From the NCBI GenBank assembly GCA_031291235.1, contig JARLJL010000002.1, forward strand, positions 1-64,000: a stretch of DNA of 64,000 nucleotides. Direction: 5' to 3'. Position 1 is the first letter of the stretch; every line of letters begins with the position of its first letter. The stretch is from Sulfuriferula sp. GTDB lineage: Bacteria; Pseudomonadota; Gammaproteobacteria; Burkholderiales; Sulfuriferulaceae. The position numbers and the translations under genes are program-made. Shown here piece after piece: positions 34,089 through 42,850 of the stretch. The notes under the pieces were generated by a model. It was not told the DNA's origin. It worked only from the letters and a program-made list of their open reading frames with translations, and ran no database searches.

Positions 34089-35525
34089 ATGAACACTGGA
34101 ATTGAACAACCTATCAAACTATATGAAAAACGCCTGCCAGTTGTGACGCGTTCTGTTAAGGGTCGTTTTCGCAATTTCAAATCTGCGATACTGGTACTTG
34201 CCTACTCCATTTACTTTATGCTTCCTTGGATACCATGGCAGCGACATGATGGCATGTCGCAGGCAGTGATGTTTGATATGGTTGGGCGCCGTTTCTTTAT
34301 TTTTGACCTTGTGGTTTATCCGCAAAATGTGTTCTGGCTTGCATTGCTGCTGTTCATATCAGCCATTATCCTGTTTTTTGCTACGTCGCTGATCGGACGT
34401 GCGTTTTGCGGCTATTTCTGCTTCCAAACCTTATGGACGGATCTATTTATATGGATAGAGCGCTTCATACAAGGGGAGCGTCCGGCGCGGTTAAGGTTGC
34501 TTAAGCAACCCTGGAATGCAGAAAAAATACTTAAGATTGGATCAACGCATGTGCTCTGGGTGCTGGTTGCATTCTGGACCGGGATGACTTTCGTACTGTA
34601 TTTCGGCTACGCGCCCGACTTGCTGCATCGGTTTTTCATTGGGCAGGCAGCCTATGCAGCGTATGCCGGCGCGCTGGGACTTACGCTGACGACCTATATT
34701 GCAGCCGGATTCATGCGGGAACAAATATGCGCTTATGTGTGTCCATACGGACGCTTCCAGAGCGTAATGTACGATCCGGAAACGTTGGCTGTAGCTTACG
34801 ATGTACGCCGCGGCGAGGGTGAGAAAGGGCGCATAGCACCTAAGGGTGAGCTGAAAACCCGCGAGGTTAGGCTGCAGCAGGGTCATGGCGATTGCATAGA
34901 CTGCGGATTTTGCGTACAGGTATGCCCGGCCGGCATAGATATACGCGACGGCTTGCAGTATCGCTGCATATCCTGCGGGCTGTGCATAGATGCGTGCAAC
35001 AATATTATGGATTCCATGGGTTATCCGCGAGGTTTGATTCGTTATGATTCTGAAGAAAATCTGGCTTCTCCATCTCCAAAAGCGCCTTATATAGAATGGC
35101 GGCGCTGGAAAATAGCAGGCTATCTGCTGGCAATCATCGGTATGTCGTCAGGATTGATTTACAGCATCAATCAGCGTACGGATTTCGAGCATAGCGTACA
35201 GCAAATCAGACAGCCATTATTTGTCATGCTGTCGAGCGGAGAAATCAGGAATCGATATCAAATACGTCTGACGAACAAGTCCGATAGGGATGTGACATAT
35301 AGCATCAGTGCGAAGGATTTACCTCCCGGAGCACTGGATCTGGGTGAAATGCAAAACGTATTGGTACACAGCGGCAAGAGCGTTATTGTGCAGGCTAGTG
35401 TAAAACTTCAGCCCGAGCAAGCCGAGAAATACGAGCATTTCGAGTTCTCGATACAGTCGTTAAATAATCCGGCTGATCGCGCCGTCGAAGCGGCGAATTT
35501 CTATAGTGAAAAGGCAGCATTATGA
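34089..35525 (+). CDS. ccoG: Cytochrome c oxidase accessory protein CcoG (cupric reductase)
   Basis: 478 aa. Several TM helices (LVLAYSIYFMLPWIPW, VFWLALLLFISAII), then two [4Fe-4S] motifs in CIDCGFCVQVCPAGIDI and CISCGLCIDACN, and a C-terminal immunoglobulin-like domain. CcoG reduces Cu(II) for CuB insertion into cbb3 oxidase. ATG at 34089 is preferred; an upstream in-frame TTG at 34071 lies within the terminator T-tract. Overlaps the FixH-like gene by 4 nt. Confidence 0.93.
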   Translation: MNTGIEQPIKLYEKRLPVVTRSVKGRFRNFKSAILVLAYSIYFMLPWIPWQRHDGMSQAVMFDMVGRRFFIFDLVVYPQNVFWLALLLFISAIILFFATSLIGRAFCGYFCFQTLWTDLFIWIERFIQGERPARLRLLKQPWNAEKILKIGSTHVLWVLVAFWTGMTFVLYFGYAPDLLHRFFIGQAAYAAYAGALGLTLTTYIAAGFMREQICAYVCPYGRFQSVMYDPETLAVAYDVRRGEGEKGRIAPKGELKTREVRLQQGHGDCIDCGFCVQVCPAGIDIRDGLQYRCISCGLCIDACNNIMDSMGYPRGLIRYDSEENLASPSPKAPYIEWRRWKIAGYLLAIIGMSSGLIYSINQRTDFEHSVQQIRQPLFVMLSSGEIRNRYQIRLTNKSDRDVTYSISAKDLPPGALDLGEMQNVLVHSGKSVIVQASVKLQPEQAEKYEHFEFSIQSLNNPADRAVEAANFYSEKAAL

Positions 35526-36316
35526 GTTTGGTGCAAACCCTGTTTGGCGGTGTATTACTCGTCGTATTTATACACTGGCTGCTAGGACGCTTTGGCATTG
35601 CCAATTATTGGCGAGGCGTTATATCGGCGGCAGTCGTGAGCACGGCAATTCTCAGTTACAGCCTGATTAAAGGACTATCGCTGGATATCGTTTCAATACA
35701 TTTGGCTGTATTTCTGACGACCGCGACCGTGATCACGCTCTTTGGTCAACCGGCACAGCGTTCGGGTAATAAGCTGCACTGGGTGCCCAAAATATTTATC
35801 GGTTTCTTTCTAGTCTTGTTCGTTGTGGACGGCGCATTTGTGTCCATTTCGACTCAGGGTGTTTCCACGTATATCGCCAGTATGTTCTTGCCGCGGGCGA
35901 AGAATAAGCTGGTCTACACCGGATTCTCCGGCGTAACGGAACATAACGAGCAGGCAGCCAATGCTGAAAATCAGCACCTCAAGCAACTTTCAAGTTTGCG
36001 CGAACTGGGTTGGAATATCGAGGTCGACGGCGCCAAGGAATTGGTAGCCGGCAGCAAGCTTACCAATGCGCTGAATGTGAGACTGCACGATAAACAGATG
36101 CAGCCAATTGAGAACGCCACTGTTCAGATTCAGTTTTTCCGGCCTGGTAACGTCAATCCGCAAGCGCAGATCCGGTTGGATGATGTTGGTAAAGGCAGCT
36201 ACACCGGCCAGTTCACCATACCGGTTAACGGTAGCTGGATTATGCGTACTACGATCGACGCCGATGGCAAACGTATAGAGGTCGAGCGCGACGTCAGTGT
36301 TAAAGCCGCGGCCTGA
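35522..36316 (+). CDS. ccoH: FixH/CcoH-like protein with N-terminal multi-TM extension
   Basis: 264 aa, about 100 longer than typical FixH (about 150-170). The C-terminal part from about residue 150 has the FixH pattern: LGWNIEVDG, GSKLTNALNVRLHDKQMQPIENATVQIQFFRPG, GKGSYTGQFTIPVNGSWIMR. The N-terminal part has three or four hydrophobic helices (VQTLFGGVLLVVFIHWL, GVISAAVVSTAILSYSLI, IHLAVFLTTATVITLF, KIFIGFFLVLFVVDGAFV). The last corresponds to the usual FixH anchor and the earlier ones are extra. It lies between ccoG and ccoI, the usual place of ccoH. Confidence 0.85.
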   Translation: MSLVQTLFGGVLLVVFIHWLLGRFGIANYWRGVISAAVVSTAILSYSLIKGLSLDIVSIHLAVFLTTATVITLFGQPAQRSGNKLHWVPKIFIGFFLVLFVVDGAFVSISTQGVSTYIASMFLPRAKNKLVYTGFSGVTEHNEQAANAENQHLKQLSSLRELGWNIEVDGAKELVAGSKLTNALNVRLHDKQMQPIENATVQIQFFRPGNVNPQAQIRLDDVGKGSYTGQFTIPVNGSWIMRTTIDADGKRIEVERDVSVKAAA

Positions 36317-36327
36317 GCCTGACACGC

Positions 36328-38748
36328 ATGAATGAGACAGCGGAACAGTGCTATCACTGTGGTCAACCTGTCCCCCAAGGATTTCAATATCGCGTGTGCA
36401 TCGATGATGCTGAGCGCGAGATGTGTTGCCGGGGTTGCCAGGCTGTAGCGCAGGCTATCGCTGATAATGGATTGGTGGAATATTATCGCAGCCGTACGGC
36501 AATGCCGGCCAGCGGGCAGGAAGTGCTGCCGGACGAGTTGAAGAAACTTGCGCTATACGATCACCCGGATATACAAAGAAGTTTTGTAATCGATGCCGGG
36601 GAGCACAGCAAGGAAGCGGTGCTGATTCTGGAGGGGATTACTTGCGCTGCATGCGTCTGGCTGAATGAGCGCCATATCAAGCAGTTGGCCGGGGTCATCT
36701 CCATCGAAGTTAATTATGCCAGTCATCGCGCGCGCGTCGCCTGGGACGAGCGCGAAATCGGTTTGTCGCGGATACTCCAGGAAATTCAATTACTGGGTTA
36801 CAACGCCCATCCCTATAATGCCAGACAAGCTGACCAGTTGCGCAAAACTCAGCGCAAGAAAGATTTGCAACGCATTGCCATCGCCGGCATAGCTTCTGCG
36901 CAGGTCATGATGCTGGCTGTCGGCTTATATGCCGGGGCATGGTACGGCATTGATCCGAATACAGTTCACTTATTGCGCTGGTTCAGTCTGCTGCTGACGA
37001 TACCGGTAGCCACATTTGCAGCGTTGCCGTTTTATCGTGCAGCATGGAGCGGCATAAAGTCGGGACATCTGAATATGGATGTGCCGGTCGCTTTGGCTAT
37101 CATCACCGCATTCGGCGGTAGTCTGTGGGTGACGGTCATGGGCGGCGAACATGTTTATTACGACACCATAGGCATGTTTACCCTGTTCTTGTTGGCAACC
37201 CGGCTACTGGAAACGGGTGCGCGCGAAAAATCGGTAGAAGCTGCGGAGAATTTGTTGAAACTGCAGCCGGCAATGGCGCTGAGAATCCGGGACGGGCAGC
37301 AAGAGTATGTGCCGGTGATGGATTTGCTGGTGGGCGAACTGATATTGGCCAAACCCGGCGAAACGATTGCAGCAGATGCCGTGATTGTTGACGGGGTATC
37401 CAGTGTGGATGAATCGTTGCTGACCGGAGAATCTAGAGCCGTAGCAAAACAGGTAGGCGATAGCGTGATTGCCGGCAGCACGAACCTGGAAGGGCCGCTG
37501 ACGCTGCAGGTCAGCGGCGTAGGCGAAAATACAGTGCTGGCAGGTATTGTGCGGCTGGTCGACAAGGCGCAGGCAGAAAAGCCGGAAATAGCACTGCTGG
37601 CAGACCGCGTAGCCGGCTGGTTTACCATGGGTTTGCTGGCGTTCACGCTGATAGTCGGTTTGACATGGTTATGGGTAGATAGCAGTCGTGTGTTTGAAAT
37701 AGTGCTTGCCGTACTTGTGGTCACTTGCCCGTGCGCCCTGTCGCTGGCTGTGCCGGCGGCACTGGCTGCATCCGGTTCCCATCTAATCAAACGGGGTATC
37801 TTGGTCATGCGCGGTCATGCACTGGAGACGCTGGCCCAGGTAAATCATGTGGTATTCGATAAAACCGGAACGCTGACTATCGGCAAACCTGAAATTGTCT
37901 CGATGGTTAATTCCGGTGTGCTGGACGACGCGCGGTGCAATACAATTGCAGCGAGTCTGGAGCAGGCATCGGAACATCCGCTGGCACATGCCTTTATACG
38001 TCGAGTAGAGGGGGCGATATTGCCTGCCGTGACGGCAGCGCGTAATTCGCCAGGACAAGGCGTTTCCGGCGAAATTGATGGCGTGGCGTATACACTGGGC
38101 AATCGCGAATTTGCGCAAGCGAGTCGCGGAGATCAATCCGAGACTCGTATTCAGGCGGATTTCCCAGGAGCCACATTGGTCTGGCTGTGCGACACGCAGC
38201 GCGTGCTGGCGATATTCGTGCTGGCGGATCCATTGCGTGCCGACGCCCAGGCTGCGGTAGCCGCATTGCAGGCGCGGGGTGTGAGTGTCAGCATACTTTC
38301 GGGGGATGGCGATGCGGCCGTAGCGCACGTTGCTGCACAGCTAGGCGTAAAAAACAGCCATAGTCGGCAGAAACCGCAGGACAAGCTGGCCGTGTTGCAG
38401 GCATTGCAAGCCGAAGGCAAGATCGTTGCCATGGTAGGCGATGGCGTAAATGACGCACCGGTACTAGCGGGTGCACAAGTTTCTTTTGCGATGGGAACGG
38501 GTACCGATGTAGCAAGTCAAAGCAGTGATATCGTCCTTTTATCCAGCAAGCTGCAAGATGTGGCGGTTGCGCTGGATAGCGGAAAAGGGACGTTGAGAGT
38601 AATGCGGCAGAATTTGTGGTGGGCCGCTATTTATAACCTGACTGCATTGCCGTTTGCGGCGCTTGGATATGTTTCGCCATGGGTAGCTGCTTTGGGTATG
38701 TCGATCAGCTCGTTAATTGTAGTAATGAACGCTTTGAGGTTGCGTTAA
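36328..38748 (+). CDS. ccoI: Copper-transporting P1B-type ATPase for cbb3 assembly
   Basis: 806 aa. A Cys-rich N-terminal domain (CYHCGQPV, then MCCRGCQAV), a heavy-metal-associated domain with CAACVW, eight TM helices, the TGES actuator loop (LLTGESRAV), the metal-site motif CPCALSL, the phosphorylation site DKTGTLT near residue 511 and GDGVNDAPVL. By family it exports Cu(I) to the periplasmic side for cbb3 oxidase. The start at 36328 is 11 bp after ccoH. Confidence 0.95.
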   Translation: MNETAEQCYHCGQPVPQGFQYRVCIDDAEREMCCRGCQAVAQAIADNGLVEYYRSRTAMPASGQEVLPDELKKLALYDHPDIQRSFVIDAGEHSKEAVLILEGITCAACVWLNERHIKQLAGVISIEVNYASHRARVAWDEREIGLSRILQEIQLLGYNAHPYNARQADQLRKTQRKKDLQRIAIAGIASAQVMMLAVGLYAGAWYGIDPNTVHLLRWFSLLLTIPVATFAALPFYRAAWSGIKSGHLNMDVPVALAIITAFGGSLWVTVMGGEHVYYDTIGMFTLFLLATRLLETGAREKSVEAAENLLKLQPAMALRIRDGQQEYVPVMDLLVGELILAKPGETIAADAVIVDGVSSVDESLLTGESRAVAKQVGDSVIAGSTNLEGPLTLQVSGVGENTVLAGIVRLVDKAQAEKPEIALLADRVAGWFTMGLLAFTLIVGLTWLWVDSSRVFEIVLAVLVVTCPCALSLAVPAALAASGSHLIKRGILVMRGHALETLAQVNHVVFDKTGTLTIGKPEIVSMVNSGVLDDARCNTIAASLEQASEHPLAHAFIRRVEGAILPAVTAARNSPGQGVSGEIDGVAYTLGNREFAQASRGDQSETRIQADFPGATLVWLCDTQRVLAIFVLADPLRADAQAAVAALQARGVSVSILSGDGDAAVAHVAAQLGVKNSHSRQKPQDKLAVLQALQAEGKIVAMVGDGVNDAPVLAGAQVSFAMGTGTDVASQSSDIVLLSSKLQDVAVALDSGKGTLRVMRQNLWWAAIYNLTALPFAALGYVSPWVAALGMSISSLIVVMNALRLR

Positions 38749-38958
38749 ATGACAACTTCCACTCTGGTTTTCTTATTGGCCATGACTGCGATTTTTATTG
38801 TGTTCATGGCGCTTGGTGTATTCTGGGCGATTAAAAGCGGGCAGTTTGAGGATATGGAAGGCCCGGCGCAACGAATACTGATGGATGAAGACGATCCCAT
38901 GCTGCCTGTCAACCAGCTTGATGAAAATGGGGTAGCAAACAAGTCGAAATTGCAGTAA
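38749..38958 (+). CDS. ccoS: Cbb3-type oxidase assembly protein CcoS
   Basis: 69 aa. One TM helix (LLAMTAIFIVFMALGVFWAI) followed by KSGQFEDMEGPAQRILMDEDDP, the CcoS signature. Needed for maturation of the cbb3 cofactors. Starts on the base after the ccoI stop. Confidence 0.94.
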   Translation: MTTSTLVFLLAMTAIFIVFMALGVFWAIKSGQFEDMEGPAQRILMDEDDPMLPVNQLDENGVANKSKLQ

Positions 38959-39014
38959 TCGGTGGAGTTGGTTTACAATTACATCACTTAACGAATATTC
39001 AAAGGAGTGCACGC

Positions 39015-39119
39015 ATGTTTCCAGGGGCTTTATCTAAAACCAATTTGCCGATGACCATTGTTGTTAGCCTGATTGTAACGGCATGGGTGAGCTTTTTATC
39101 GGTAGTGATCTTTGCTTAA
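39015..39119 (+). CDS. Small single-TM protein, 34 aa, end of the cco operon (unrecognised)
   Basis: ATG at 39015 with AAAGGAG at a good distance, 56 bp after ccoS and 18 bp before the operon terminator. The product starts MFPGALSKTNLP and continues as one hydrophobic helix to the end (TIVVSLIVTAWVSFLSVVIFA). No family recognised. Single-TM small subunits such as CcoM are known in some cbb3 oxidases, but no sequence similarity to CcoM can be claimed by eye. Confidence 0.55.
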   Translation: MFPGALSKTNLPMTIVVSLIVTAWVSFLSVVIFA

Positions 39120-39137
39120 GGCAGCGCAGTAACCAAT

Positions 39138-39165
39138 AAAAAACCCCGCTCATGCGGGGTTTTTT
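39138..39165. terminator. Bidirectional terminator
   Basis: AAAAAACCCCGC (39138-39149), loop TCAT and GCGGGGTTTTTT (39154-39165): a perfect 12-bp stem with A/T tracts on both sides. Serves the cco genes from the left and rpoH from the right. Confidence 0.95.
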
Positions 39166-39184
39166 ATTTCAAGCAGCGAAAGAT

Positions 39185-40036
39185 TTAAGCAGTTAAGGCC
39201 ACTTTCATTTTTTGTATGGCTTTCTGTTCAATCTGACGTACACGCTCGGCTGAAATGTCATATTCGGCAGCGAGATCGTGCAAAGTCGCCGGATTCTCTT
39301 CACGCAACCAGCGTGCTTCAACAATGTGCCGGCTGCGCGGGTCCAGCGAGTTGAGCGCACTCACCAGCCCTGTGCTGGACAAGCGTTCATGTTCAGCGCG
39401 TGCAAGGATCTGCGAAGGTTCCGCTTCTGCATCGGTCAGATAAGCCAGCGGTCCGTATGCTTCTTCGCCGTCTTCCCCCAGGGGTTCCAGCGTGATGTCC
39501 TGACCGTTGAAGCGGCTTTCCATTTCCAGCACTTCTTCGCGTTTGACGCCCAGCGTTTCCGCCATGGCATCAGCCTCGCTGTTGGTCAGACTGTTTGAGC
39601 CGGTTTTCAGACTGCGTAAATTAAAGAACAGCTTACGCTGGCCTTTGGTTGTGGCGATTTTGACCATGCGCCAATTACGCAAGATATATTCGTGCATCTC
39701 GGCCTTGATCCAGTGCATGGCAAATGATACCAACCGCACGCCGCGATCGGGGTCAAAGCGTTTGACCGCTTTCATCAGTCCGATATTGCCCTCCTGAATC
39801 AAGTCGGCTTGAGGCAGGCCGTATCCTATATACTTGCGGGCGATGCTGACCACGACACGCAAATGCGACAGCACAAGACGGCCTGCTGCATCAACATCGT
39901 TGTGATCGCGTAGACGGCTGGCGAGCCGGGTTTCTTCTTCCGGCGTAAGCAATGGATAGCTATTTACAGTATGGATGTAGTTCTCCAGACTGGTCGCATT
40001 GTTACTTAATGCGGGTAAACTCATAGTCGATGACAT
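39185..40036 (-). CDS. rpoH: RNA polymerase sigma-32 factor
   Basis: 283 aa heat-shock sigma factor. Region 2 (LVLSHLRVVVSIARKYIGYGLPQADLIQEGNIGLMKAV, then FAMHWIKAEMHEYILRNWRMVK), the RpoH box QRKLFFNLRS and region 4 (LHDLAAEYDISAERVRQIEQKAIQKMK) are intact. The start at 40036 has an ideal AAAGGAGG. A CIRCE element lies 28 bp upstream, so transcription is probably repressed by HrcA. Confidence 0.97.
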   Translation of the reverse strand: MSSTMSLPALSNNATSLENYIHTVNSYPLLTPEEETRLASRLRDHNDVDAAGRLVLSHLRVVVSIARKYIGYGLPQADLIQEGNIGLMKAVKRFDPDRGVRLVSFAMHWIKAEMHEYILRNWRMVKIATTKGQRKLFFNLRSLKTGSNSLTNSEADAMAETLGVKREEVLEMESRFNGQDITLEPLGEDGEEAYGPLAYLTDAEAEPSQILARAEHERLSSTGLVSALNSLDPRSRHIVEARWLREENPATLHDLAAEYDISAERVRQIEQKAIQKMKVALTA

Positions 40037-40060
40037 TTAGTGATTACCTCCTTTGCAATG

Positions 40061-40090
40061 ATTTTAGCACTCTATTTAAGAGAGTGCTAA
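40061..40090 (-). promoter_or_regulatory. CIRCE element (HrcA operator) and rpoH promoter
   Basis: TTAGCACTC-N9-GAGTGCTAA at 40064-40090 is an exact CIRCE inverted repeat. On the minus strand it overlaps a promoter with -10 TAAAAT (40061-40066) and a weak -35 TAGCAC (40084-40089) at 17-bp spacing. HrcA binding here would block rpoH transcription in the absence of stress. Confidence 0.93.
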
Positions 40091-40112
40091 TGCAGGAAAG
40101 TTCAATAGCGGA

Positions 40113-41024
40113 TTAATGCGTATTTTCAATCCGGGACAAGGTGCGTCCAACTGAAATATATGCGCCCAGCCATCCCAGCAGGCTGGCAAAAGCAAATAAT
40201 ATCAGGCTATCCGTTAAACCCAGCGCGTGTAGCTGTATCTGCGTGGCGTAGAGCTTGTTCAGCGTGTCAATCTGCGGCGACAGCAAGACAATGCCCAGCG
40301 TGACTATGCCCCAGGCAATCGCCCCTCCGACCAATCCCTGAATTGCACCGAAATATAGAAAAGGTCTGCGTATGAAACGGTCGGTTGCCCCGATCAGTCG
40401 ACTGACTTCGATCTCTGCATGACGGGTAATGATTTGCAGGCGGATGGTGTTGCCGGTGATGGCGATCAGCGCAATGCCCAAAATGATGGCAAGTATATTG
40501 ATCAGTTCGCGCCCCAAAGCCAGCAGTGCATCCAGTCGCTGCGCCCATTTGTGGTCGGCCTGAACCAAAGCCACTGCAGGAAGCTGCTCCAGCTGTTTGA
40601 TCAGCCTGGCGACAGTGTTTGCATCAGTCGCCGCAGGTGTGACGATCCATGCGTCCGGGAGTGGATTTTTGGGTAATTCGGCGGCCAACTCTGACATGCC
40701 CATCTGCGCCGAAAGCTGTTGCAAGGCCGTTTGTCTGGGGACGAAACGACTATCGGCCAGATCCGGCATGGCCTTGATCTGTTGCTTCAATTTCGTAACA
40801 TCGTCCGGGCTTGCATCGTCGCGCATGAAGACGGTCATTTCGTTTTGGGCGGGTAATGTCCCGGCAATTTGGGTGGCGTTGTCGAGTAAGACGTACATCC
40901 CGGCAGGCAGGCTTAGCGCCACGCCGATGGCGAACAGGGTAAATAGGCTGGCAACCGGGCTGAGCGCCATTTGCGCCAAGGTGGTAAGAATGGCGCGGCG
41001 GTGGTGCATGAGCCATGTCATCAT
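40113..41024 (-). CDS. ftsX: Cell division protein FtsX
   Basis: 303 aa. N-terminal TM helix (VASLFTLFAIGVALSLPAGMYVLL), a periplasmic loop of about 130 residues, and three C-terminal TM helices (LINILAIILGIALIAITGN, GAIQGLVGGAIAWGIVTLGIVLL, DSLILFAFASLLGWLGAYISVG). With FtsE it couples divisome signals to peptidoglycan hydrolase activation. The start is the ATG at 41024 overlapping the ftsE stop; the next codon, 41021, is also ATG. Confidence 0.93.
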   Translation of the reverse strand: MMTWLMHHRRAILTTLAQMALSPVASLFTLFAIGVALSLPAGMYVLLDNATQIAGTLPAQNEMTVFMRDDASPDDVTKLKQQIKAMPDLADSRFVPRQTALQQLSAQMGMSELAAELPKNPLPDAWIVTPAATDANTVARLIKQLEQLPAVALVQADHKWAQRLDALLALGRELINILAIILGIALIAITGNTIRLQIITRHAEIEVSRLIGATDRFIRRPFLYFGAIQGLVGGAIAWGIVTLGIVLLSPQIDTLNKLYATQIQLHALGLTDSLILFAFASLLGWLGAYISVGRTLSRIENTH

Positions 41025-41674
41025 GATTGTATGCTCCCGTGATCGAGGCGAATAATGCGGCAATTGCCGCTCAGTACCGCTGCATGATCATGGGTGGAAA
41101 TGACCACGGTAGTGCCGGCCTGATTGAATGCCTGAAACATGATCATGATGTCGCTGGCATATTCACTGTCCAGATTGCCGGTGGGCTCGTCTGCAAGCAG
41201 CAGTGCAGGGCGGGAAACGACTGCGCGGGCAATGCAGACGCGTTGTTGCTCGCCGCCGGATAGCGCGATAGGGTTGGTCTTTTCGCGATCGAGCAAGCCG
41301 ACTTTGTCCAGAGCGGCGCGTGCGCGTGCGGCTGCATCATGGCGGGAGAACCCGGCAATCTGCAGCGGCAACAGGACGTTTTGCATGACATTGCGATCGA
41401 ACAGCAATTTGTGATCCTGAAAGATCAGTCCGATATTGCGGCGCAGATAAGGAACTGCAGCACGGCGCATACGGCCGACATTTTGCTGGTTGACAAGCAC
41501 AGAGCCGGAAGTCGGGCGTTCGATAGCGGCGATGAGTTTCAGCAAGGTGCTTTTGCCGGCACCGGAATGGCCGGTCAGAAACACCATTTCGCCGGCGGCA
41601 ATCTCCAGACTCACTTCCTTGAGTGCTTCATGGCCGCCTGGATAACGCTTGGTGACGCGATCGAAACGTATCAT
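41021..41674 (-). CDS. ftsE: Cell division ATP-binding protein FtsE
   Basis: 217-aa ABC ATPase. Walker [15 protein letters not shown]-loop in [11 protein letters not shown], signature [14 protein letters not shown], Walker [13 protein letters not shown] and the switch His in ISTHDHA are all present. Partner of FtsX. Overlaps ftsY by 4 nt. Confidence 0.96.
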   Translation of the reverse strand: MIRFDRVTKRYPGGHEALKEVSLEIAAGEMVFLTGHSGAGKSTLLKLIAAIERPTSGSVLVNQQNVGRMRRAAVPYLRRNIGLIFQDHKLLFDRNVMQNVLLPLQIAGFSRHDAAARARAALDKVGLLDREKTNPIALSGGEQQRVCIARAVVSRPALLLADEPTGNLDSEYASDIMIMFQAFNQAGTTVVISTHDHAAVLSGNCRIIRLDHGSIQS

Positions 41675-42693
41675 GCGATATTGTCCTCAAATAGCGCATC
41701 GACGAAATCGACGGCGACGAAAGGACGCAAATCGTCCAGGCTTTCGCCGATACCGATAAAGCGAATCGGCTTCGGACGTGTTTTGGCAATTGCGGCAATT
41801 ACGCCGCCTTTGGCTGTGCCATCTAGTTTGGTCAGCACCAGACCGGTAACGTCCAGCGCATCGTCGAAAGTTTTGACTTGGGTAACGGCATTCTGCCCCG
41901 TATTGGCATCCAGTACCAACAACACTTCATGCGGTGCTTGCGGGTCGGTTTTCTGGATAACGCGCTTGACCTTGCGGATTTCTTCCATCAGATGCAATTG
42001 GGTAGGCAGACGTCCTGCCGTGTCGGCCAGTACAATGTCAATGTTGCGTGCGCGAGCGGCAGCGATGGCGTCAAAAATGACTGCGGCGGAATCGCCACCT
42101 TCCTGCGCGATCACGGTCACGCCGTTGCGTTCACCCCATACCATGAGTTGTTCGCGAGCCGCTGCGCGGAAAGTGTCGCCGGCAGCCAGCAGTACCGATT
42201 TGCCCTGAGCCTGATAATATTTGGCCAATTTGCCTATGGTGGTGGTTTTGCCAGCGCCATTTACGCCAGCCATCATGATCACAAAGGGCTTGTGCGTGCT
42301 GATGTCAAGCGGTGCCTCGAGCGGCGCTAGCAGATTCACCAGCGCGTCGCGCAGCGCCGATTGCAACTGGGATGCTTCGGTGAGCTTGTCCTTTTTGACG
42401 CGGCTGCGCAACTGGTCGAGCAATGCTTGCGTGGCTTCCACGCCCACATCCGCGGTCAGCAGTATGGTTTCCAGTTCCTCGAACAGCGTTTCGTCGATCT
42501 TGACACCGATGCCGAACAGGCCGGTAAGCTGTTTGCCCAGTTGTTCGCGGGTGCGGCTCAATCCCTGTTTCAGGCGCTGTGCCCAGGATATTTTCGGCGC
42601 GCTGTCAACAGCAGGTTCGGGCAATACAGCAGGTAACGGCTCAAATTCTGCAGGTGCGGATTTGTCGCCGGATTTTTTGAAGAAACTAAACAC
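41671..42693 (-). CDS. ftsY: Signal recognition particle receptor FtsY
   Basis: 340 aa SRP GTPase guiding co-translational membrane insertion. NG domain with G1 GVNGAGKTTTIGKLA, insertion box FRAAAREQL, DTAGRLPTQ and TKLDGTAKGG. The N-terminal acidic A domain is short (about 30 residues), common outside enterobacteria. First gene of ftsY-ftsE-ftsX, each joined by 4-nt overlaps. Confidence 0.96.
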   Translation of the reverse strand: MFSFFKKSGDKSAPAEFEPLPAVLPEPAVDSAPKISWAQRLKQGLSRTREQLGKQLTGLFGIGVKIDETLFEELETILLTADVGVEATQALLDQLRSRVKKDKLTEASQLQSALRDALVNLLAPLEAPLDISTHKPFVIMMAGVNGAGKTTTIGKLAKYYQAQGKSVLLAAGDTFRAAAREQLMVWGERNGVTVIAQEGGDSAAVIFDAIAAARARNIDIVLADTAGRLPTQLHLMEEIRKVKRVIQKTDPQAPHEVLLVLDANTGQNAVTQVKTFDDALDVTGLVLTKLDGTAKGGVIAAIAKTRPKPIRFIGIGESLDDLRPFVAVDFVDALFEDNIA

Positions 42694-42850
42694 GATAAGG
42701 ATAGTCTTTCAACAGTTAACAAAATAGGGTGAAGACTCGGAACTTGCATTGATTCGCGCTATGATCGCGCAGGTTTTATGCAATATCCGGCAGGATTATT
42801 TTATCATGCTACATCAATCGTGATGGCAGTATCTGAGTGAAGGACGGAAG

